Under the pieces are notes generated by a model. The model saw nothing but the letters and a program-made list of their open reading frames with translations. It was not told the origin of the DNA and did no database searches. From NCBI RefSeq assembly GCF_050948215.1, contig NW_027488628.1, positions 496,001-560,000 on the forward strand: a stretch of 64,000 bases of DNA, written 5' to 3'. Positions 55,201 through 62,010 of the stretch are shown here, in pieces. The first letter of the stretch is position 1. Each line of letters opens with the position of its first letter. The position numbers were made by a program, and so were the translations under genes. Source of the stretch: Halictus rubicundus. Its lineage: Eukaryota; Arthropoda; Insecta; Hymenoptera; Halictidae.

Positions 55201-57335
55201 AGGGGATTTGATAGGATAGAGGATAGGATAGAATAGAGGATAGGATAGGATAGAGGATTGGATAGAGGATAGGATAGGATAGAGGATATTATAGGATAGA
55301 GGATATGATAGGATAGAGGATAGGATAGGATAGAAGATAGGATAGGATAGAGGATAGGATAGGATAGGATAGAGGATAGGATAGGATAGAGGATAGGATA
55401 GGATAGAGGATAGGATAGGATAGAGGATAGGATAGGATAGAGGATAGGATAGGATAGAGGATAGGATAGGATAGAGGATAGGATAGGATAGAGGATAGGA
55501 TAGGATAGAGGATAGGATAGGATAGAGGATAGGATAGACGATAGGATAGAATAGAAGTTAGGATAGGATAGAGGATAGGATAGAGGATAGGATAGGATAC
55601 AGGATAGGATAGGATAGAGGATAGGATAGGGGATTTGATTGGATAGAGGATTGGATAGGATACAGGAAAGGATAGGATTGATGATAGATGATAGGATACG
55701 ATAGAGGATTGGATAGGATACAGGATAGGATAGGATTGAGGTTAGATGATAGGATAGGATAGAGGATAGGATAGTATAGAGGAGAGGATAGGAGAGAGGA
55801 TAGGATAGGATAGAGGAGAGGATAGGATAGAGGATAGGATAGGATAGAGGATAGGATAGGATAGAGTATAGGATAGGATAGAGGATTGGATAGGATAGAG
55901 GATAGATGATAGGATAGGATAGAGCATTGGATAGGATACAGGATAGGACAGGATAGAGGATAGGATAGACGATAGGATAGGATAGAGGATAGGATAGGAT
56001 AGAGGATAGGATAGGATAGAGGATAGGATAGGATAGAGGATAGGATAGGATAGAGGATAGGATAGGATAGAGGATAGGATAGAGGATAGGATAGAGGATA
56101 GGATAGAGGATAGGATAGAGAATAGGTTAGGATAGAGGATAGGATAGGATAGAGGATAGGATAGGATAGAGGATAGGATAGGATAGAGGATAGGATAGGA
56201 TAGATTATAGGATAGGATAGAGGATATGATAGGATTGAGGATAGGATAGGATAGAGGATAGGATAGGATAGAGGATACGATATCATAGGCGATAGGATAG
56301 GATAGAGGATAGGATAGGATAGGATAGAGGATAGGATAGGATAGGATAGAGGATAGGATAGGATAGAGGATTGGATAGGATACAGGATAGGATAGGATAG
56401 AGGATAGGATAGGATAGAGGATAGGATAGAGGATTGGATAGAGGATAGGATAGGATAGAGGATATTATAGGATAGAGGATATGATAGGATAGAGGATAGG
56501 ATAGGACAGAAGATAGGATAGGATAGAGGATAGGATAGGATAGGATAGAGGATATTATAGGATAGAGGATATGATAGGATAGAGGATAGGATAGGACAGA
56601 AGATAGGATAGGATAGAGGATAGGATAGGATAGGATAGAGGATAGGATAGGATAGAGGATAGGATAGACGATAGGATAGAATAGAGGATAGGATAGGATA
56701 GAGGATAGGATAGAGGATAGGATAGAGGATAGGATAGGATAGAGAATAGGATAGGATAGAGGATAGGACTTGATAGGGGATAGGATAGGATAGAGCATAG
56801 GATAGGATAGAGGATAGGATAGACGATAGGATAGAATAGAAGTTAGGATAGGATAGAGGATAGGATAGAGGATAGGATAGGATACAGGATAGGATAGGAT
56901 AGAGGATAGGATAGGATAGAGGATTGGATAGGATACAGGAAAGGATAGGATTGAGGATAGATGATAGGATATGATAGAGGATAGGATAGGATAGAGGATA
57001 GGATAGACGATAGGATAGGATAGAGGATAGGATAGGATAGAGGATAGGATAGGATAGAGGATAGGATAGGATAGAGGATAGGATAGAGGATAGGATAGGA
57101 TAGAGGATAGGATAGGATAGAGGATAGGACAGGATATAGGATAGGATAGGATAGAGGATAGGATAGGATAGAGGATAGGATAGGATAGAGGATAGGATAG
57201 AGGATAGGATAGGATAGGATAGAGGATAGGATAGGATAGAGGATTGGATAGGATACAGGAAAGGATAGGATTGATGATAGATGATAGGATAGGATAGAGG
57301 ATTGGATAGGATACAGGACAGGATAGGATAGAGGA
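55201..57335. repeat. Satellite directly upstream of the retrotransposon
   Basis: This carries the 186-bp module at 55742-55927, CGATATCATAGGC at 56278, the doubled GATATTATAGG block at about 56459-56650 and GACTTGATAGGGG near 56768. The last 230 bp before the element are a close copy of 49277-49508, which passes through the same target site without an insertion. No gene is visible. Confidence 0.75.
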
Positions 57336-57356
57336 TAGGATAGGGGATTTGATAGG
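57336..57356 (+). repeat. Target-site duplication, 5' copy
   Basis: A 21-bp direct repeat (begins TAGGATAGGGG, ends TTTGATAGG), identical to 61990-62010. The base before it is A, as is the last base of the poly(A) tail on the other side, so the duplication could be counted as 22 bp. The element begins directly after it at GCCAAG. Its boundary at GAGGA/TAGGAT marks where the minus strand was nicked to prime reverse transcription, inside a TATCC repeat. Confidence 0.9.
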
Positions 57357-57368
57357 GCCAAGAAGAAG

Positions 57369-58376
57369 ATGGCCGCGGAGGAGGCTGCGGCGAGAGCAGC
57401 CGCGGCCGAGGCAGCTGCCGCCGCTTCACGGCTGCAGGCTGCGAGGGAGCCGAGGGCGGCGGGCGGCGCACGAGTGCAGGGCGGCGCGAGCGCGGCGAAG
57501 CCCGCCGCCGGGAGGGACGGTGGCCTGGGACGCACCCCCAGAACGGGAGCAGTGGCCATCACCATCCCCGAGAGCTGCAAGCTCACTTATTCGGAGGTGA
57601 TGGCCAGGGCAAAAGAGAGGGTGGACCTCAAGGCTATCGGGATCGAGTCGGGGGTGCTTCCCAGGCGGTCGAAAACCGGCGGGATCCTCCTGGAGGTCAG
57701 GGGCACGGGGTGCCAGGAGAAGGCACGGGCCCTCTCCGGGAGGATCGCCGAGGCGCTTGGGGGGACCGGGGTTAAGGTCTCCCAGGCGGTCAAGCGCGGC
57801 GAGGTGCGCGTGGCGGGCCTGGACGACTCGGTGTCGCCCGGGGACGTAGCGGCGGCGCTGGCGGCGGCGGGGGGGTGTTCCGCGGCGGAGTTCCGGGTCG
57901 GCGAGATCCGCAGACCCGCCTCGGAGCAGGCGCTGGGCTCCTGTTGGGCCCAGGGCCCCCTCGCGGCCGTCAAGAAAGTGTTGGCGGGAGGCCGGCTGCT
58001 GGTCGGCTGGTCCTCGGCCCGCGTCGAGGCGCTGAGGGAGCGGCCCCTCCAATGCTTCCGTTGTTTGGAGACGGGGCACACGCGGGCGACATGCAAGAGC
58101 GCGGTCGACAGAGGCGCGATGTGCTACCGCTGCGGGGAGGCGGAGCATCGGGCTTCGGCCTGTAAGGCCGCCCCCAGGTGTCCGCTCTGCGCGGACCTGG
58201 GGAGACCATCGGGCCATAGATTCGGGGCCAAAGCGTGTGCCCCGGCTCCCAAGAGGGGCCGCGCGGCGACGAAAGAGAAGGGCGCGTCTGGGGCTGCATC
58301 CGCGCAGCGGCCGCAGACGGCGCCGGGGGCCCGGACCTCCCAGGGAGGGGACTCTGCAGAGCCCATGTTAGAGTAG
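57369..58376 (+). CDS. ORF1, gag-like nucleic-acid-binding protein (probably N-terminally truncated)
   Basis: 335 residues from the first ATG. The family protein coats the element RNA and forms the particle that carries it to the target. Residues 1-60 are rich in Ala, Glu and Arg, with the first 30 likely helical or coiled. Residues 70-225 resemble the central gag-like domain of R1-clade ORF1. Three zinc knuckles follow: C229-C232-H237-C242 and C252-C255-H260-C265 (both CX2CX4HX4C), then C271-C274-H283-C290 (CX2CX8HX6C). Three such knuckles are typical of R1-clade ORF1. The frame stays open upstream to the element's first base (Ala-Lys-Lys-Lys), and ORF1 of full-length relatives is usually longer, so the real start was probably lost by 5' truncation. 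It ends at TAG 58374-58376, overlapping the open frame of ORF2. Confidence 0.93.
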   Translation: MAAEEAAARAAAAEAAAAASRLQAAREPRAAGGARVQGGASAAKPAAGRDGGLGRTPRTGAVAITIPESCKLTYSEVMARAKERVDLKAIGIESGVLPRRSKTGGILLEVRGTGCQEKARALSGRIAEALGGTGVKVSQAVKRGEVRVAGLDDSVSPGDVAAALAAAGGCSAAEFRVGEIRRPASEQALGSCWAQGPLAAVKKVLAGGRLLVGWSSARVEALRERPLQCFRCLETGHTRATCKSAVDRGAMCYRCGEAEHRASACKAAPRCPLCADLGRPSGHRFGAKACAPAPKRGRAATKEKGASGAASAQRPQTAPGARTSQGGDSAEPMLE

Positions 58377-58390
58377 GTACTTTTAATCCT

Positions 58391-59010
58391 ACTCCGGTTC
58401 TGCAGGCGAACCTCAACCACTCGCGCGCGGCACAGGACCTGTTTGTCCAAGCCGTGCGCGAGTGGGGGGCTGGGCTGGCAGTTGCGGCGGAGCCGTACGC
58501 AATCCCCGAACACCCCTTCTGGGTGGGGGACGAGATCGGCTCCGTAGTAATAGTGGCGGGAAGCCGCCCCGGGTCCCCGTCGGTCTCCCTTCTGGAGCGG
58601 GGCGAGGGATTCGTGGCGGTGCAATGGGGGGACATCGCGGTTGTCGGGATCTACATCTCGCCGAGCTGTGGCCTCGATCAATTTCGGGGGTTCCTGGGCG
58701 GGCTGAACAGCTGCATCGCGCGGTGCAGCGCCCGCCCGGTTCTCGTTTTGGGAGACTTCAATGCCCACGCGGTATCGTGGGGGAGTCCCAGGACGACCAC
58801 TAGGGGTAGCGAGGTGTTAACCTGGGCGGCCGGCCTGGATCTTCGGTTGATTAACCGGGGATCCACGCCGACGTGCGTGCGTCCGCAGGGGGTCTCGATT
58901 GTCGACCTGACATGGGGGACTCCCTCGGCCGTGCGCCGGGTGTCGGGATGGAGGGTGGCCGAGGAGATAGAGATTGCGTCAGACCATACGCCCATCGTCA
59001 TGGACGTGTG
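58391..59010 (+). other. ORF2 endonuclease domain (APE type)
   Basis: The domain opens at VLQANLNHSRAAQD and closes just after SDHTPIV. Its landmarks are N in QANLN, E in EPY (codon 58490), D and N in GDFN (codons 58754 and 58760), VDLTW and SDH (58979-58987). In site-specific R1-clade elements this domain chooses the target sequence, so it is the part to test for recognition of the GGATA satellite. No active-site residue is missing. Confidence 0.93.
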
Positions 59011-59847
59011 GCCCACCCTCCACGCGCGGGATTCCCGGCCGGGCCGGGGCGACCGACGGCCGCGATGGGCCTTGAAGCGGCTGGACGCGGACGCGTTCGG
59101 GGCCGCGGTAGCCGCGGCGACATGGACGGGGCCGGCCCTGTCCGAGCTGGCGCCTGCGCAAGGGGCGAGGCGGCTGCGGGAGGTAATGACGGCGGTGTGC
59201 GACACCGCCATGCCCCGCAGCCGGTTCGCCCCCAGGAGGGCGGCGTACTGGTGGTCCGCCGGCATTGCGGAGCTCCGGCGTGCCTGCAATGCCGCGCGGC
59301 GTCGGTACGGCCGAGCGCGTAGGAGGCGCGACGACGAGGAGGCGACGGCGAGGCTCGGCGGGGAGTACCGAGCCGCGCTCGGGGTTCTCCGCAGGGCTAT
59401 CGCGCGGGCCAAGGCCGACGCGTGGTCGGAGATCGTCGGCACGGTGGACTCCGATCCATGGGGGCGCCCGTACAAGCTTGTCATGAACAAGCTGCGCGCG
59501 TGGGCGCCTCCGGTGACGGAGTCGATGGACCCCCACCTGCTCGAGGGAGTGGTGGCGTCCCTCTTCCCGCGAGAGGGGGGACAACTGCGCCGCTCCCATT
59601 GGGAACAGGAGCCTCTCTCCTGGTCCGCAGAGTGGGAGGTGTCGGCCGGCGAGCTGGGTGAGGCGATGGCCAGGGCGCGGCGGGTGGGCCGCAAGGCCCC
59701 GGGCCCGGACGGGGTGCCGGGCCGCGCGTTGGTCTTGGCCCTGGAGGGGGGACTCGCCGCCGAACTCCGGCAGCTGTATAACGGCTGTCTGAGGGAGGGG
59801 GTGTTCCCCACGGAGTGGAAGTCGGGCAGGTTGGTCCTCCTTCCGAA

Positions 59848-59852
59848 GGGGG
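59848..59852 (+). other. Frameshift site 1 in ORF2 (G5 run)
   Basis: Upstream of this run the frame reads LVLLPKG. Downstream the conserved SGYRPICLLDEAGK motif is one frame back. One missing G explains the change. The unshifted frame runs to a stop at 59978-59980. Confidence 0.88.
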
Positions 59853-60064
59853 CAAGTCCCGGGACTCGCCCTCAGGGTACCGGCCAATTTGTCTGCTGGA
59901 CGAGGCGGGGAAGTTGTTCGAGCGCGTACTCGTTGGACGCCTCGTCCGGCACCTGTCGGCGGGAGGGGTCCCCGATCTGAGCGGGGTTCAATTCGGCTTC
60001 CGGGAGGGTCTCTCCACCGTCGACGCTATTCGGCGGGTGAGGGCTCTCTCGGAGGCCTGTACGA

Positions 60065-60072
60065 GGGGGGGG
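60065..60072 (+). other. Frameshift site 2 in ORF2 (G8 run)
   Basis: Upstream, the frame carrying FGFREGLSTVDAI runs into a stop at 60106-60108. Downstream, the catalytic SLDIANAF motif is in the original frame. One extra G in this run explains the return, and the two shifts sum to zero. Confidence 0.88.
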
Positions 60073-61513
60073 CGGTGTTGCGTTGGCGATATCCTTGGAT
60101 ATCGCTAACGCGTTCAACACCGTCCCCTGGGATCGGATAATGGAGGCCCTGGTCTTCCACCGGGTGCCTCTGTATCTCAGAAGGGTGATCGGGAGCTATC
60201 TCTCCGACAGGGGTATAGAGTATCCCGGCCGGTACGGGATGGTGCGCAGGGGCGTCGTGCGCGGGGTTCCGCAGGGCTCGGTGTTGGGCCCGTTGCTGTG
60301 GAATCTTGCGTACGATCGCGTCCTGCGGGAGGAGATGCCTCCCGGGGTCAGCCTGACGTGTTACGCCGACGACACGCTGGTATTGGCCACCGGGAGGTAT
60401 GCGAAGGAGGCCATCTGCCTGGCGGAGCGCGGCGCGTGGCGCGCGGTGCGCGCGATCCGGTCGCTGGGCCTAGAGGTGTCCGTCGAGAAAACCAGGGCCA
60501 TGTGGTTTCTCCGCTCGGCCCGGTTGGCGGCGCCTCCCCAGTGCTGGATCTGCGTGGGGGAGGGGATGGTCAAGGTCGGGTCCCAGATGCGGTACCTGGG
60601 ACTCGAGCTTGACGGCCGGTGGCGTTTTGACCGCCACATTGAGTCGCTGGCGCCCCGGGCGGAGAGGGCGACCGCTGCGCTCGGTCGCCTTCTCCCGAAT
60701 CTCGGGGGACCCTGTGGACGGGTGCGTCGTCTGTTCGCGGTGGTGGTGCGAGTTTTGGTCCTGTACGGAGCCCCTGTATGGGCGCACGATGTCTTGGCTA
60801 GGGGGCGCAGTGGCGGCACACGGTCGCTGCTGCGTCGCATCGAGCGCAGGCTGGCCATAGGCATCGTGCGGGGGTACCGCACCATTTCATACGCGACGGC
60901 GATGGTGATGTCGGGGCTGATCCCCCTCGAGCTGGAGGCCCGCGTGTTGGCGGATGTGCATACGCACTCCAGGGAACTCCGGCTCCGGGGGGTGGCCCCG
61001 GATCAGGCGCGGCTCATGGTGGATGAGCTCAGGCGACATGCTCGGCGGCACGCAGCCCGGGAGTGGCGCGATAGCCTTCCCGGGACGAGGGAGGGCGAGA
61101 GGCGGGCCGTTCGGGCCATCCTCCCGGTGTTCGATCAATGGAACAGGGGATGGATGGGGCATAGGGTCTCCTACCGTGTGACGCAGGTGATGAGCGGGCA
61201 CGGGTGCTTCGGCGACTACCTGTGTCGCATCGGGAGGGAGACCGAGGAGGCGTGTCACCACTGCGGCGAGCCGCGGGACACGGCGCAACACACTCTGGAG
61301 GAGTGTCCGGCATGGGGGGGAGAGCGCCGTGCCCTGCGGCGCGCGGTGGGCCACGACCTCTCGCTCCCGGCTGTCGTCGCTGCGGCAGCCGGTGGCGAGG
61401 AGGCGTGGAGGGGGTTCGCTTCCTTCTGCGAGCGGGTTATGCTGCGGAAGGAGGCTGCGGAACGGGATCGGGAGCGTAGTCACGATCCCGGCCGAAGGGG
61501 GGGAGGCGGCGCA

Positions 61514-61536
61514 GGGTACGCCCCGGGGGCGTACCC
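61514..61536 (+). repeat. 23-bp near-perfect palindrome in ORF2 tail
   Basis: The arms GGGTACGCCCC (61514-61524) and GGGGCGTACCC (61526-61536) are exact inverted repeats with one base between them. It falls in the low-complexity tail coding region, about 450 nt before the poly(A). In RNA it would form a very stable stem, if allowed a minimal loop. Confidence 0.75.
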
Positions 61537-61738
61537 CCGTTGCGACGCCTCTGACGCGAGCGGGGACGCCCTTGATGATCTCGAGGCGGGGGATCGGATA
61601 TCCCCTTACACTCGGTCACCAACGGCGTCCCCGGAGGCCGCCGGGCACCTCGGGCGGGGGCCCGGATGCTCATCGGGCGGCCTAACAGGGGGGGAAGGCG
61701 CCACGTCGTCCGTTGCGTGGTGCCTTCGGATAGAGTAG

Positions 61739-61965
61739 GTACGGGAGGGGGCCGCGTCCCCCCCCTGGGTGGTATGCTAAGGCGGGGGCACACCGGATTG
61801 ACATGCGCGCGCAGAGCACGGGTGCCCCCAGGAGTCTAGGGACGGACGGGGAGGAGTTAGTGGGTATACTCGGCGTTGCACCAACCAGCCGAGGAGTCCC
61901 ACATAACCCGGACCACCCCCCCCCCGGGGGGGATTCGGGTATCCGTAACGAGATTACCTCCTCGG
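61739..61965 (+). other. 3' UTR of the retrotransposon
   Basis: 227 nt between the ORF2 stop and the poly(A) run. No AATAAA is visible. It contains two potential stems: GGGGGCAC at 61784-61791 pairs exactly with GTGCCCCC at 61822-61829 across a 30-nt loop, and C10 followed directly by G7 lies at 61916-61932. In this class the reverse transcriptase recognises the 3' end of the RNA, so these stems are candidates for that signal. That role is inference. Confidence 0.85.
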
Positions 61966-61989
61966 AAAAAAAAAAAAAAAAAAAAAAAA
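61966..61989 (+). other. Poly(A) tail of the retrotransposon
   Basis: 24 consecutive A residues between the 3' UTR and the second copy of the target-site duplication. It marks the RNA 3' end at which target-primed reverse transcription started and confirms plus-strand orientation. Confidence 0.97.
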
Positions 61990-62010
61990 TAGGATAGGGG
62001 ATTTGATAGG
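61990..62010 (+). repeat. Target-site duplication, 3' copy
   Basis: Exact 21-bp copy of 57336-57356, directly after the poly(A) and followed by ATAGAAGATAGG as in the empty sites at 49509 and 54083. Confidence 0.9.

Larger units (their letters stand above)
1..57335. repeat. GGATA/GAGGATA satellite array, left arm
   Basis: The whole stretch is tandem repeat made of GGATA pentamers and GAGGATA heptamers. The commonest monomer is 17 bp, GGATAGGATAGAGGATA. Monomers with one, three or four pentamers per heptamer give 12-, 22- and 27-bp variants. The plus strand is purine-rich and TAG-rich, so it is closed in all frames. The minus strand (TATCC repeats) has almost no stops. Single-base variants (GATTGG, GATACAGG, GGGGATTTGATAGG, GACGATAGG, GAGCATTGG, GATATTATAGG) recur in fixed order and mark longer higher-order units, listed separately. 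No host gene, RNA gene or unrelated insertion is visible in this arm. The array is cut by the window start, so its full length is unknown. Confidence 0.97.
59690..60625 (+). other. ORF2 reverse transcriptase domain
   Basis: Fingers and palm motifs are in order: KAPGPDG, LVLLPKG, GYRPICLLDEAGK, FGFREGLSTVDAI, SLDIANAFNTVPWD (first catalytic Asp), GVPQGSVLGPLLWN, YADD (paired catalytic Asp) and RYLGLELDG. The segment between about 59850 and 60070 is read in a different frame from the rest because of the two G-run indels. Confidence 0.95.
58235..61738 (+). pseudogene. ORF2, endonuclease-reverse transcriptase polyprotein with two frameshifts
   Basis: This encodes the enzyme that nicks target DNA and copies element RNA from the exposed 3' end. 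Numbering from 58235: endonuclease about 50-260, with N59, E86 (in EPY), D174 and N176 (in GDFN) and S249-D250-H251. The reverse transcriptase starts near K487 (KAPGPDG). It continues with GYRPICLLDEAGK (from about 59875), SLDIANAF (60092), GVPQGSVLGPLLWN (about 60262) and YADD (60362). A CX2CX8HX4C motif lies at 61253-61306, then a low-complexity tail of about 140 residues rich in Gly, Ala, Arg and Asp. The frame shifts by one base at G5 (59848-59852) and returns at G8 (60065-60072). Between these points the reading lies in another frame but has no stop. Position 58235 is GTG. The open frame begins at 58220 and has no ATG before the endonuclease. All catalytic motifs inspected are intact. Confidence 0.95.
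57357..61989 (+). mobile_element. R1-clade non-LTR retrotransposon (LINE), 4,633 bp
   Basis: The element is GC-rich and unlike the satellite around it. Its order is ORF1 with three CCHC knuckles, an overlapping ORF2 with APE endonuclease, reverse transcriptase and CCHC motif, a 227-nt 3' UTR and 24 A. It has no LTRs and lies between 21-bp direct repeats. The endonuclease, reverse transcriptase and C-terminal CCHC motifs are those of the R1 clade (R1, TRAS, SART, Waldo and relatives). A poly(A) tail fits TRAS, SART or Waldo-type members better than R1 itself, which lacks one. The copy is probably 5'-truncated because only 12 nt precede the first ATG. It is also damaged by two frameshifts in ORF2, so it is unlikely to be autonomous as assembled. 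Assignment below clade level needs a phylogeny. Confidence 0.96.

Noticed and set aside
1..57335. CRISPR array
   Set aside because: Repeats are contiguous with no unique spacers, and no cas genes are present. Period and composition are those of a satellite.
1..57335. True telomere repeat tract
   Set aside because: No TTAGG runs are seen. The pentamer differs by one base and is regularly interrupted by a heptamer, and the array continues on both sides of the window.
57136..57356. Promoter or 5' UTR of the retrotransposon
   Set aside because: The sequence before 57357 is ordinary satellite with an exact counterpart at 49277-49508, so it is flank and not element.
158..57471. Dozens of long minus-strand open frames rich in Ser, Tyr, Pro, Leu and Ile
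   Set aside because: They follow from the stop-free TATCC composition, occur in all frames, follow the 17-bp monomer and show no start context, domain or codon constraint. Their ends mostly coincide with variant monomers.
58235..58237. Start codon of ORF2
   Set aside because: The codon is GTG, not ATG, and nothing supports initiation there. The coordinate is used only to delimit the open frame.
57426..61793. Overlapping open frames on both strands inside the retrotransposon (for example 58678-59811 minus, 57587-58096 minus, 58873-59322 plus)
   Set aside because: They are shadows of ORF1 and ORF2 in GC-rich sequence where stops are rare. None shows a recognisable motif.
57357..61989. LTR retrotransposon or retrovirus-like element
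   Set aside because: There are no terminal repeats, protease, integrase or RNase H motif. An APE endonuclease and a poly(A) tail identify a LINE.
61803..61997. 64-codon open frame in the 3' UTR reading into the poly(A)
   Set aside because: It ends in a poly-lysine run encoded by the tail and has no family features. It lies where non-coding 3' UTR is expected.
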